From Linepithema humile (taxonomy: Eukaryota; Arthropoda; Insecta; Hymenoptera; Formicidae), in contig NC_090134.1 of the NCBI RefSeq assembly GCF_040581485.1, positions 10,880,501 to 10,944,500 of the forward strand: a stretch of 64,000 bases of DNA. Direction: 5' to 3'. Below the pieces are notes generated by a model. The model had not been told where the DNA came from and searched no databases. It was given only the letters and a program-made list of their open reading frames with translations. The translations under genes and the position numbers were made by a program. Below, in pieces: positions 11,401-21,782 of this stretch; the first letter of the stretch is position 1, and every line of letters begins with the position of its first letter.

Positions 11401-13562
11401 ACTGGGACGAAGCCTTACCTCAAGATATGTACACGACTTGGGATCGTTTTCATCGACAATTGGAATTGTTACATCAGATCAAGGTACCTAGAAGAGTCTA
11501 TCGGAAGGCAACAGATATGATACAACTTCACGGATTTTCAGATGCATCAGAGAAAGCCTATGGTGCCAGCATTTACGTACGAGTACCAAACACCGAAGGA
11601 AGCTTTGAAGTTTCATTGCTATGTGCAAAATCGCGTGTTGCTCCTCTTAAACCCATAACATTACCTCGACTAGAACTATGTGGCGCTTTACTACTAGCAA
11701 GACTTATGCAACGCGTCTCCGCTGCACTTAACATTGACAAGAAACATCATTACTTCTGGTGTGACTCAACGATTGTATTGTGCTACATTGCTGCGGAGCC
11801 CAAAAGATGGACAACCTTCGTAGCAAATAGAACTGCAGAGATTCAAGAAATAACTAATAAAAATTGGCGTCACGTGCCTACCACTCAAAATCCAGCTGAT
11901 TTGACTTCCCGAGGCATGGACACCTCTGCCTTATCTACTTCCACTCTTTGGTGGCATGGACCATCTTGGTTGAGTAAGAGCGAGTCTGCTTGGCCTGATC
12001 CAGTTAAATTGGTCACTACCAATATACCGGATACAAGATCAAAATTAGTCATCAGTCTGGCACTCACCAATATTGCTGAAGAATTTGGTCATCGATTCTC
12101 TTCATTTTCTCATATGATCTGAGTACTTGCCTATGCAATGCGGTTTATAAAGAATACAAGTAAGGATAAGTCTCAACGCAAATATGGACACTTATCCATA
12201 AAGGAACTTCAAGAGAGTGAACTTCGATTGATAAAACTGGCACAACATCAGGACTTCGCACTGGAAATCAATCATCTACGAGAAACAAACAATCTACCCA
12301 AGAAAACTCCGATAAACAATCTTCATCCCTTTCTAGATGATAAAGATTGCCTCAGGGTGGGCGGTAGGATCCACAATGCGCCGATCCCATTCGAACAAAG
12401 GCATCCGCTGCTGATTTCACACAAAAACCTTATTGCTCAGCGAATAGTGGAGCAAGAGCATCTTCGACTGCTACATGCTGGTCCTCAACTGGTGCTAGCA
12501 TCTTTACGAACAAAATATTGGATTACTTCTGGAAGGAGCTTCATCAAAGGGGTACTGCGAAAATGCGTGAAATGTTTTCGCGCAAACCCAAAGCCACAAA
12601 CTTATCAGATGGGTGATCTCCCAGAATCTCGAATCACTCCTTCACGACCCTTTTATGTCACAGGTGTAGATTACGCCGGCCCATTTTTTATTCGAGAAAA
12701 AACTCGTAGCAAAACCATAATCAAATCCTATCTTTGCGTATTCGTCTGTTTTGCTACAAAGGCTGTACACTTTGAATTAGCCACTGATATGAGCACTAAT
12801 GCTTTTTTAAATTGTTTACGTAGATTTATTGCCCGACGCGGAAGGTGTGGAGCTATCCACAGCGATAATGGAACAAATTTTATCGGTGCTGCAAACGAGT
12901 TGAACGAACTAGGGATCTTACTAAAGAGTAAGGTTCACAATAATAAGATACGCCAATTTTTAGATCAGGATCAGATCGAATGGTACAATATTCCGCCACA
13001 CGCCCCAAATTTTGGAGGTCTGTGGGAAAGTGTCGTGAGATCTGCTAAATATCATTTAAAACGTATCTTATCCAATTTACCGTTAACTTATGAAGAATTA
13101 TATACAGTACTGATACAAATCGAAGCTATCCTCAATTCCCGACCATTATCTCCTTTATCTGACGATCCTAAAGATCTCATTCCTTTGACACCAGCCCATT
13201 TTTTGATTGGGGACTCTTTAACTGCATTGCCACAAAGAAATTTTCAGGACATCAACTGCAACCGGCTAAATAAATATGAAAGACTCCAACAACTCGTTCA
13301 ACATTTCTGGAAAAGATGGAACGTGGAGTACTTGCATCAACTACAGATGCGATATAAATGGAAAACGCAACCACGAACCAAAATTGAGCCTGGAATGATG
13401 GTCGTCCTAGTGGATGATCATACTGCACCTATGCATTGGCAACTTGGACGAATTGAAGCAGTTCATCCTGGCAAGGATCAAATCGTTCGGGTGGTCACTG
13501 TAAGAACCACTACTGGAAATTATCAAAGAGCGCTATCAAGGGTTTGCCTTCTACCAGTTTAG
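8403..13562 (+). pseudogene. BEL gag-pol polyprotein with a single in-frame stop
   Basis: One frame of about 1,719 codons from ATG 8403 (MAVSMKQLTQ) to 13562. Order: gag; zinc-knuckle cysteines near residues 350-415 (CPICKNAHNIYHC, CFNCLRSDHQNKDC); an aspartic protease with LLDGGSQSHFI; reverse transcriptase with FYMDDLLSG; RNase H with HGFSDASEKAYGAS and CDSTIVL; integrase with IHSDNGTNF and PPHAPNFGGLWESVV supplying D, D and E. A TGA at 12120-12122 interrupts the frame between RNase H and integrase, exactly where relatives have an Arg, so CGA to TGA is likely. Everything downstream stays in the same frame. No other break was seen. Confidence 0.9.
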
Positions 13563-13862
13563 GGCTCCAACACTAGCGCCATCGACATCTAATTGATATT
13601 CAATATTATCTTCTTTATTTATATTCAGTCAATTTAGTATTAATGAGTCTATGTATTGGAAAACTAGCAATTATAATGTAATATTAGTTTAATTTAAGTT
13701 CTATTACGCCTGATCCGCGCGTTTATTTCATTATTTGTTTTATCTCACTATTTCTCCAAATTATGATTGTAAACTGACTAAAGGATGTAATTTTAGTTTC
13801 AAGCTATTTCAAATGTTAATAAGGATAAGTAGTATTTGAAAGCCCTCCAAGTTTTTCGAACT

Positions 13863-13878
13863 TTCAAGGTGGGCGGCC
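13863..13878 (+). other. BEL polypurine tract
   Basis: TCAAGGTGGGCGGCC lies directly before the 3' LTR, the position from which plus-strand DNA is primed. It is only moderately purine-rich. Confidence 0.5.
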
Positions 13879-14122
13879 TGTCTAATATTATTTGAGATCC
13901 GTACGACTAGATGGCACTATCGACACGAATGGTGGTGGGAGTGAGTGTGTCGGTCGTAATGATACGCATAACAAGACGTATAATAAAGCAATCAGTTTAA
14001 TTCAAAGGAAGGTTTCTTTTATTTGTATTGTTCAATCCGTAGTGAGCAAATTTCAGGCACCAGCTTGAAGCAGAAAGAGAAAAACGCAAAGAAATACGCA
14101 CGGACGCATTTCTCATAAAACA
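13879..14122 (+). repeat. BEL 3' LTR
   Basis: Same 244 bases as 7676-7919, followed by the ATTTC duplication and the rest of the Harbinger exon. Confidence 0.93.
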
Positions 14123-15104
14123 ATTTCACTATCATTGTCACTGTCGTTTTCAAAAATATTAAATATTAATTGATTCATTTAGATCGTGACGAAAATAAAA
14201 ATACCACTATGTTGCTGCTTCATAAACTTCAAATAAATATTTTAACTGCTTCATGTTATAAATTATTATTATAGGTTAGTTGCGCATAATGCGTTTTACG
14301 GAACGTTCGCGCCACTGCTCGCAGGAATGATGCGCATGATGCAGATTGCGGAACGCAGCCTCTATATACAGTTGTATTAATTGTAAGAATTAGGGCCTAT
14401 CCAGACAAACTTGCATAGTCGCATAAATATAATGCATAAGGAAAAGAACAAAATTGTCATAGAATTTGTCATATTAAGTGTAGATTCGATATTTGTTAAA
14501 TAAATAGACGGATAAACGTATAAATATTAATTATGAAATTCAACAGAAATAAACAAATTCTCATTTAAAGAATGCACTGCCATCCAGTAATAAATTATCT
14601 TTAAGGATGATTATCATATAAGCATAAAGTTGAGACTTTAAGAAGAACTGAAACATTAGTCTACGATTTTTCGGAAAGTTACGACTGTTGTGTGAAATTT
14701 GTGAATTTTTAAACTGAAAAATTTTAATCCTATAATTTTTATTCTAAGTGTATAATAATTTATTTTAAATTATTAATTAATTTAATATTTTAAATGTATT
14801 TTTATTTTAAGTTTAAAACAATTGTGATTTATTACATATAAAATAATATAACACAAAATTAAGTATGTAGTATATAATAAGTTAATAAATCTTGAAATGT
14901 GTAAGATTCTTATATTTAAAATAGTAGTGCACATTTATTGCAAAAAAATAACTGAAAAGTAACGACTCGTTACTTTTTAAGTAACTATAACTGTAACGTG
15001 TTACTTTTTAGAGTCGGTAACTTGTAACTGTAACTAGTTGTTTTTTCAGTGAAAAAGATACTTTTACAAAATAACTTTCCCAACCTTGATAATATATACA
15101 CATA

Positions 15105-15410
15105 TATAGGAGTAAGATTTGAATCGCCCTCTAGCTACCGAAAAATCTTGCTCCCTACTTCTTGTCTCACCGTGAGAGACCGGCGATACCGAGAATTCGG
15201 ACGATTCCAAGCAGTCGAAATCGAGACATTGTACGGATAAGAAATCGAAATAAAGAATTGATCGAAGCACGGTATAATTTCTTGACGCCTGTCCAAAAAG
15301 GGAAATAGAGAATTGATATATCGAAGAAGCCCCATCGTAATAGGCAACCTGACAGATCGTGAATCGGAATCGACTCGCGACAATTGAATATTAGTAGAAG
15401 ACGCTCTACA
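15105..15410 (+). repeat. Gypsy 1 5' LTR
   Basis: Starts TATAGGAG (the 3' LTR has TGTAGGAG) and ends CTCTACA. The near-TG start is mutated here. Confidence 0.85.
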
Positions 15411-15599
15411 GTTTTCCTTAGAAGTGGGATTCGAAGCTCGCGGAGTTGATAACGAACAATTGATTTTACATCGCGGTTGTGTTTCGCGTTATTGATTGGG
15501 ACGCGTTGCGCGAATTGCGATTACGGCGTGCGGATCGTTACCTGCAATTGAAGGGCGGGATCGACGCTGTGTGTTTTGCATAAATTGACCGTTATCGAG

Positions 15600-16379
15600 A
15601 TGTCGAAAGAGCCGTCGGATATATCGTTGTGCAACTACACCGTTGTGCAATTAAAAGAGAAGCTCAAATCGATGAAGCTTAGTACGACAGGCACTAAGGA
15701 TGAACTAATATTACGATTATCAAAGGCCGATCCGAGAATATGGGAAAATATGACGACAATGGAGACAGAGGACGTGGAGAGTGATGAGGACACACCGGGC
15801 TCCCCATCGGAAGCTCGGAATATGCAAAATGCATCCGTCATTGAGGCAATCCCCGAGCATGTAAGGCGAGAGCTTGAATTACTCCGCCGAGAAAAAGCGG
15901 TGCTGGAAAGAGAGTTGCAGCTGGCGAATCGAAAGGCCGGTGAGGCGCGATCAAACTTGCGAACGTCTGTTGAGTCTGTTGACAGCGGGCAGAGTTCACG
16001 AACAAATATCAATATTAATAATATCGGCGGACTCATTGGCGAATTTCAAGGTTCCAACGACTCATTTCAAACGTGGGAAAAACAAATCGAGCTGCTTCGA
16101 AGAACATATGCCTTAAACGATGATATGACAAAAGTACTAATCGGCTCTAAATTGAGAGGAAAGGCGTTACGATGGTTTCATTCGAGGCCGGATCATTTAG
16201 AAATGACCGTAAATGAATTGTTAAGGGAGATGAGAGCGATCTTCGATCATAGACCGAGCAGGCAGATGCTACGCAAAAAATTTGAACAGCGGATCTGGCG
16301 GGGTAGTGAATCGTTTGCCGATTATTACCATGATAAAATTGTTTTAGCGAATCGCGTACCGATTGATGGGAGCGAAAAA
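15600..16379 (+). pseudogene. Gypsy 1 gag, 3' truncated
   Basis: ATG 15600 (MSKEPSDI). Residues 8-45 (YTVVQLKEKLKSMKLSTTG then KDELILRL) resemble a SAP-type helix pair, a nucleic-acid binding fold found in some insect gags. A Glu/Arg-rich coiled coil follows, then the capsid-like core: GEFQGSNDSFQTWEKQIELL, LIGSKLRGKALRWF and FADYYHDKIVLANRVP. The frame leaves gag at about 16379 and enters unrelated DNA with no zinc knuckle, so gag is cut off by the junction with the Q-rich/RGG gene fragment on the other strand. Confidence 0.8.
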
Positions 16380-16384
16380 ATATT

Positions 16385-16995
16385 TTTTATTATTGTGAGG
16401 CCGCCACGGCCCCCTCTACCGCCACGGCCTCCTCTGCCGCCACGGCCTCCTCTGCTGCTACGGGCGCATCGTCCTCCGGTACCGCCACGGTCTCCTCTAC
16501 TGCTGGCAAAGCCTCCTCACTGGCGGTACCAGCGGGCCCTAGAGCGGCCGGCTCCTCTTCTTTTTCTTTCTAAAAAATTAATAAAAGTATTTACAATTAG
16601 ATTTACGATTGTATACTCGTATATTGATTAATAATTGTATTGTATGAAGTAAATAACTTACTAGTTTTATTTTTTGGTTGCTGCTGTTGCGGCTGTTCCT
16701 GTTGTTGCTGCAGCTGCTGCAGCTGATACAGCTGTTGCTGTGTTTCCAGCTGCCGTTGTTGTTGTGCTTGTTGCTGCTGCAGTATTTGCTGCAGCAGCTG
16801 ATGCAAGGATGCACCTTTTTCTTGCGTAGTATGTTCTGTTAAAATAAAAAAGAAATATATATTTTATCAATTAGTAACATAAACATACAAAACAAATTAT
16901 GACGTAGTTTTTTTTAAACATTTTTACGTCCGTTTTATAACAAAAATAAATAATAATAATTTTATTTATTACTTACGAGACAAATTGCCTTCCAT
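16385..16995 (-). pseudogene. Q-rich/RGG-box gene fragment, three exons
   Basis: I do not recognise the family. On the - strand, ATG 16995 opens a 19-base exon (16995-16977), then 16835-16662 and 16569 onward, all with GT-AG borders and matching phase. Exon 2 is glutamine-rich (QLLQQILQQQQAQQQ, then runs of LQQ and QQQQ). Exon 3 continues with a basic KRKRRGAGRSRARWYRQ, reaches a TGA at 16519-16517, and in the same frame goes on to a clear RGG box (SSRGDRGGTGGR, then six GGR repeats) up to the junction with gypsy gag. Q-rich plus RGG is typical of RNA-binding, condensate-forming proteins. The 3' end is probably lost at the junction. The opposite strand reads as proline-rich only because it is the complement of RGG codons. 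The start lies 370 bases from, and divergent to, the hAT transposase start. Confidence 0.6.
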
Positions 16996-17364
16996 TGTAA
17001 ACGTTTTGCACTTTTGTCAGCAGGACACGGGTGCGGCTGACATGCAACAATAGTGAACCGTTGCGCGGGGCCGCGTCTGTTGTTCTATTGTTTGTTAAGG
17101 AGCACGGTTTATTTTTACTTCTATACTCTATATGTCGTTAATTTTTTTGACGTTTATTAGCCTGTGTAGTACTCTTGTTGGCTTATAATTGCGAGTAAAC
17201 GTATTTCTTACACGTTTTATTAAATCGCAACGTTGATGAGAAAACTGAGACAGTCTCGACTGTAAGTTTTTCAATATATTTCCATATATTTCCTTGTTTT
17301 TTCTTTTTTTAATTTTCGTCTAATTTAATTCTTCGTCTTTGTTTCTTTTTTCTTCTATATTAAA

Positions 17365-19670
17365 ATGTGCAATTCTGTACAAAAAAAATCTAAGCAAAGC
17401 TTTTTTGAAGCTTGGCTTAGCAATGATCGGTATAAATCTTGGATACGAAAAGTAAAGTTAAATGACAGTTTTTTTCATTGCACTATTTGTAATAAAGATT
17501 TTTCTTGTAACACGCACATTTCTAGATATGCGGATTCTATGTGTCACAAAAATAATATTAAAAAAAACACATCTGTTTTGTTAAATAATAATGATGTAAG
17601 TTTTGAAAAAAGTACTTCTAATATACTTAAATTTCAAAAAGAATGGTTAGAAATGGAGCATTTTCAATCATGGTTACGTGAAGCATCACATGACGAAAAA
17701 TTATTTTTTTGCTCCTTTTGTGAAAAATACATGTCTGCTAAATTGTCGCATATTTATGATCATGCAGAATCCGTAGCACACACTACAATAGCTAAGAAAA
17801 AGAATTTAGAAAAAAAGAAAACAGACGAAGATGTTAATATGACAGAATCATTTTTATTATTTGATGAGCGAAAGAAAGCAGCAGAAATTCGATATGCTGC
17901 TTTCATCGCCGAAAAAAACATTTCGCATCAAACTGCAACAGACATTCTAACATTTTTCCAACAAATAGGAAAAGATTCTGACGTATTACAAAATATGAAA
18001 ATAAGTCGGACTAAATGTCAAAAGATTATTTCGAACGTGTTGTGTCCGGTTGAAACGGATCGTGTAGTCGATAATATATTCAAAATACTAAATTTACTAT
18101 TTTTATTGATGAAACGTCTGACATTTCTAATCAAAAATGGATGACGTTTCTTGTTCGGTATGTTGATCCTGCAACATTAGACATTCGCTCACAATTAGTA
18201 AAATTAATAGATATTGATGCAAAAAATAGCAGTGCAGATAAATTGTTTGATGCTTTTAAAAATGAAATGTATAGACATCAAATTCCATTTTTAAATATTA
18301 TTGCTTTGTCAAGCGATAATGCGCCCGTCATAACGGGCAAATATTCATCATTTAAAAGAAAGCTTGAGGAAAAATGTAAAAACTTAATAACATTTCCATG
18401 CCCATGCCATTCCGCTGCACTTGTTGCACATACAGCATGTGGTAAAATTCCAGAGTATTGCGAAGAATTCGTAAAAAAATTAGCTAATTTTATTAACGGT
18501 AGTCCAAAACAATCTGCTATTTTTGAAGAATTTTGTGAATGTTTTCAGGAGACAATCGAAAAATTCTAAAGTTGTCCGACACACGATGGCTTTCTCGGCA
18601 TTCATGTATTAAAAAACTTATAGAGTTTTATAGAGTTTTGGGATACTGTCGAGCATTTTTTAAGAGAAATGTTAATGAGTGAAAAGACAAAATCTGGAGA
18701 AAATTTATTATCTGTAATGCAAAAACCTGATGTAAAAGCATATTTATTATTTTTAAAACATATTTTGAATTTTTTTAACTCTTTTAATGCATTTTTCCAA
18801 GCTCTGGAAACAAGAATTTAATTATTGCAACCAAAATCATTTCAGTTCCTTACCATAATTTGTAAACATTTTTTAAAACCAGAGCTTTTACAAAATATAA
18901 ATAATAATTTTGAGTTTTCAAAAAAAGAAAATCAAAAATCTTTAAGCGAAGTATATTTAGGAGATGAATGCGAAAAATATATTAACGAATTGATAATAGA
19001 AGGACACGCAGACGTAGTTGCAACAGTTCAAGAGAACTGTTTGCAATTCTACGTAACTGTTGCTTAAGAAATTTGTAAGAGATTACCAATAAATGACAAA
19101 TTTTTATCAAAATTAAAAGTTTTTGAATCGGACACTGCTTTACGTGATATCAACAGAGAAACTTCATTCAATGATGTTTATTTTGTCGCTCAGACCATTG
19201 GCGGGTTTGACGAAAACGGTTTAAGAAAAGAATGGTTTGCTTTACATCAAAGTTTTACAGAAGCAGAAAAAGATAATTTGTCAATGTCGAATTTTGATGA
19301 CATGTGGAAACAAATTTTAAAACATTCTCATCAATATCCCAATTTGAAGTCTCTTTTGAATGCTGTAAGATCGCTGCCAAATTCGAATGCTGATTCAGAA
19401 AGAATCTTTTCCTTGTTGCCGGACTTAAAAATGAAAAAACGAAATAAACTTTCGTCTGTTAGTGTCAATGCTACTTGCGTGCTTAAATCTGCATTGAAAG
19501 CGAGAAGGGAAACTGCTGTAGATATAGAAATTAATGAAAAGCATTTGTCTCTAATGTACACGGACAAATTGTATTCTGCATGTCCTAAGAAACAGAAAAG
19601 TCATCTAACATTATATGCTGCAAATATTCATAAAATTGCTAGTCCCTCCTCGTCTAATGATATGCAATAA
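17365..19670 (+). pseudogene. hAT transposase with two BED-like fingers, decayed
   Basis: ATG 17365. Two zinc-finger repeats: AWLSNDRYKSWIRK with CTICNKDF...H, and EWLEMEHFQSWLRE with CSFCEKYM...H. The catalytic region follows (IFIDETSDISNQKW, then SSDNAPVITGKYSSFKRKL and CPCHSAALVAHTACG). The C-terminal hAT dimerisation motif is SLPNSNADSERIFSLL near 19375. Breaks: a frameshift near 18083, another near 18566, a 10-base tandem duplication (ATAGAGTTTT twice, about 18620-18640) that shifts frame again, and in-frame stops near 18820 and 19065. It is dead. It may belong to the hAT whose right end is at 21782, because DNA at 20490-20590 matches internal DNA of the foldback at 23180-25928, which has related ends. 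Confidence 0.82.
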
Positions 19671-20225
19671 TAATGTTTAAAATAAAATTTATTATTGCAT
19701 TGCTCATTTCTAATGCTTATGCTAATGCTTCAAATGTTTAGAATATCATTTCTGTTACAGACATGATATCATGTACATTTGAACATTATGTCTTACATTA
19801 ATGTATGTAAGACATCACACTTATAAATAATAGATGTGTGTCAAAAATATCTTCCTAGATAGACATACGATCGCATCTTGAATACATAATCACAGTACTT
19901 ATTAGCAGCATTAAATAGTGATTTGCAATTGATTATAATTGTATGTTATTATAATTATATAATAATATGCTAATTATTTAATTTAATTTCTGCATATTCT
20001 GTATTTCTATTTAATTTCAATTTCTACATATTTGTCTATCTAGGTTGTCTGCAAAAGATCACATCTGTGACCTACTGGTGGATAAAAATTACGTTGTCAG
20101 CAAAAAACCCGGTCATCACACCCTAGATTGCACATGTTCGCTTCATTTACATTTCCTAATCGTATCCAATGTTTTCATACAAACATGTGCTACTTGGGAA
20201 CTGTGAACGATAGGTAAAACAGATA
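19671..20225. other. Non-coding DNA 3' of the hAT transposase
   Basis: No gene seen. It contains a small hairpin around TGTCTTACATTAATGTATG (19788-19815) and, near 20100-20125, GGTCATCACACCCTAG, which could be another hAT-like terminus but has no partner in the window. Confidence 0.4.
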
Positions 20226-20372
20226 AATCTTGTCTGCAAAAAATATGAGACATATATATATATGTGTGTATATGTCTCTTTTTTGCAGACATGAGACATA
20301 TACATATGTCACTTTTTTGCAGACACGAGACATATACATATGTCTCTCTTTTGCAGACACGAGACACACACA
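20226..20372. repeat. Minisatellite, about 33-base unit
   Basis: Three to four copies of a unit reading TTTTTTGCAGACACGAGACA followed by TATACATATGTCTC, each slightly different. A GT-rich run follows at 20380-20400. Confidence 0.8.
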
Positions 20373-20489
20373 TATATATTTGTGTGTGTGTGTGTGTGTA
20401 TCTCTATTAAATATAAGTCCCTATATATTTATATATATACAGACACATATTCATATATATCTCCTTTTTGCAAACATAAAAAAATATTG

Positions 20490-20600
20490 AAATGTGGTAT
20501 AATAGGGCTACAGGCGAAGGTCCACGTTGAAAAACCTAACGCGCTATAAGTGGCACCTCATGGATGGCGTGGAAGACCACTCAATAATTAATAATAAAAC
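20490..20600. repeat. Fragment shared with the hAT foldback arms
   Basis: The run around ATAGGGCTACAGGCGA, then GCGCTATAAGTGGCACCTCA and GTGGAAGACCACT, matches at several places the segments near 24020-24090 and 25020-25100. It ties this stretch to the CAGTGATGC hAT family. Confidence 0.6.
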
Positions 20601-20624
20601 TATTTGAGATTTAAATTAGGCTTG

Positions 20625-21475
20625 TAATCGATCAAAGATTGCCAATGATATCGTGTAGAACCGGCGCGTTTAGGCCCGTAACTACACGTGTACCGATCTG
20701 TCAACTGTTATTGATTTTTACAAGTCAGGTGATATTGATTTTTACTGCACAGCTGATTTTCCACGGACGCAAAATGCATGTGGATTTTTGTCACTCGAAA
20801 TATGGGAGTTGTGACTGTTAAATACTCCTTCACCAGTAAAACATGACTCGTCCGTAAATAAAATTTTAATGACCAAACCAGAATCTCTATTTTAATTCTC
20901 TAATAACAATGTATAAAATTAGATTCTTCTAGATGAAAATATTTTCGATAAAGATGCGTTACATTGTATTTATTGTAAGCGTTTTAATCTGATACAGAAA
21001 ATACAATAAGTATATCGTAATGTTCATGTATAATCTCCCATCATTTTCAACATGATTATTGGAAAATGAAAATAAAGATTCTGGTTTTGTCCATAAAATT
21101 TTATTTACAGACGAGTCACGTTTTACTCGTGAAGGAGTAGTTAACAGCCACAACTCTCACATTTGGAGTAACGAAAATCCACATGCATTTCACGTCCGTG
21201 AAAAATCAGCTGTGCAGTAAAAATCAATATCACCTGACTTGTAAAAATCAATAGCAGTTGACAGATCGGTACGCGTGTACGTGTAATTGCAAATCTGAGC
21301 GTGCCAGTCCTACGCGACATCATTAGCATCTTTGATTGTTTATAACTTAAAAACTATTGTAGCCTTGATATTTTTGTATTAAGATTCTTTACTCTATTTT
21401 ATCTTCAAAAAATACTATTAAAGTATTAAGCGGTAGTTATGAGACACCCTGTATAACATAATATTAAACTCTAAA
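20625..21475. mobile_element. Foldback of an IS630/mariner-type transposase fragment
   Basis: Two arms (about 20630-20905 and 21075-21345) are inverted copies at roughly 80% identity. Each encodes the same fragment of a DDE_3-type transposase core. The right arm on + reads ILFTDESRFTREGVVNSHN and ends at VREKSAVQ; the left arm on - reads ILFTDESCFTGEGVFNSHN and ends at VRGKSAVQ. Both then meet TAA. The outer right part ends GAGACACCCTGTATAA near 21475, like a mariner/Tc1 terminus followed by TA; the matching left terminus is not evident. Confidence 0.65.
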
Positions 21476-21659
21476 GTATTAACTATCACAATTAACGCAT
21501 ATTAATAATTTATAAATATTTAATGTTCTGATATTTTATTAATATTAATATTATTCACTTTTTACAAGATCACATAAATCTCGAAAAAGCATTTCACGTT
21601 GTCATACGCAACAAGCGTGCAACGTCGCTTTGATAAAAAGGAGACGGAACACATATGTC

Positions 21660-21782
21660 CACTCGCTTCTACAAACTGAACGGCGGGGCGCACACGTACG
21701 TGTGACGTAACGATTCTCATTTGTGTGCGTGCTTCCCCTACCGCGGTGCTCGGATGCTGGCCGGCTCGAGTTTGCATCACTG
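21660..21782. mobile_element. Right terminus of a hAT element inside copia integrase
   Basis: Ends GAGTTTGCATCACTG at 21782, the reverse complement of the end at 52-66, and about 100 bases match that MITE. The following ATCCAGAC (21783-21790) would be one target copy, but the matching left end is absent from the window. The element's left end and the rest of the copia element have therefore been lost or moved. Confidence 0.75.

Larger units (their letters stand above)
7676..14122 (+). mobile_element. BEL/Pao LTR retrotransposon, young
   Basis: Two 244-base LTRs (7676-7919 and 13879-14122) appear identical by eye, start TGTCTAAT and end AAAACA. The 5-base duplication ATTTC flanks the whole (7671-7675, 14123-14127). 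It has a primer-binding site, one long gag-pol frame and a purine-rich tract before the 3' LTR. Identical LTRs imply a very recent insertion, much younger than the gypsy elements in the window. Confidence 0.95.
6131..14178 (-). pseudogene. Harbinger DDE transposase (HARBI1-like), split by BEL
   Basis: DDE_Tnp_4-type transposase that cuts and joins Harbinger DNA. Exon 1 starts at ATG 14178, is interrupted by the BEL element plus its 5-base duplication, and resumes at 7670-7500. Further exons are 7407-7261, 7160-6893 and 6661-6131. Exon 2 has PASFERILFLIGPI and KKQLLMSLWFMATPESF. Catalytic residues are visible: GAIDETLIEI (first Asp), YLVGDAAYP (second Asp) and RIAIERAFGVLKTRWR (Glu). The codon split across the exon 2/3 junction reads TGA where relatives have Arg, a probable C-to-T nonsense change. 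The intron before exon 4 holds a long TA repeat. The frame is intact across the BEL site once one target copy is removed, so BEL arrived in an otherwise readable exon. Confidence 0.85.
3765..14360. mobile_element. PIF/Harbinger element split by a BEL retrotransposon
   Basis: Ends are GGCTGCGTTCC and its reverse complement GGAACGCAGCC, with the 3-base duplication TCT outside (3762-3764, 14361-14363). The left end also forms a hairpin: 3767-3795 recurs inverted at about 3826-3860. It carries the two convergent genes typical of the superfamily: a Myb/SANT-like gene on + and a DDE transposase on -. Without the BEL insertion it is about 4.1 kb. Both genes carry stops, so it is probably dead. Confidence 0.9.
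3597..15088. mobile_element. Non-autonomous hAT element, split by nested insertions
   Basis: The left end starts CAGGGTTGGGAAGTAAC and the right end finishes TTCCCAACCTTG. Both ends are rich in GTAAC words. The 8-base duplication ATAATATA flanks it (3589-3596 and 15089-15096). Without the inner Harbinger element only about 0.9 kb remains, with no transposase. The right part also holds one end (from 14394) of the GGGCCTATCCAGACAAAC MITE family seen complete at 54368-54513. Confidence 0.88.

Noticed and set aside
15427..15445. GGGATTCGAAGCTCGC as a tRNA T-arm or primer-binding site of gypsy 1
   Set aside because: No matching acceptor or D-arm, and it is 16 bases past the LTR; too weak to call.
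16379..16631. Proline-rich tail of the gypsy gag frame on +
   Set aside because: It is the complement of the RGG-box exon on the - strand and lies past the point where gag homology ends.
16667..16870. Alanine- and serine-rich frames on - around 16700
   Set aside because: Other frames of the CAG-rich exon; only the glutamine frame is consistent with the splice phases.
20105..20125. GGTCATCACACCCTAG as the hAT right terminus for the transposase at 17365-19670
   Set aside because: No matching inverted left end or 8-base duplication found upstream.
20143..20549. Small frames over the minisatellite and GT repeats
   Set aside because: Low-complexity translations of tandem repeats on both strands.
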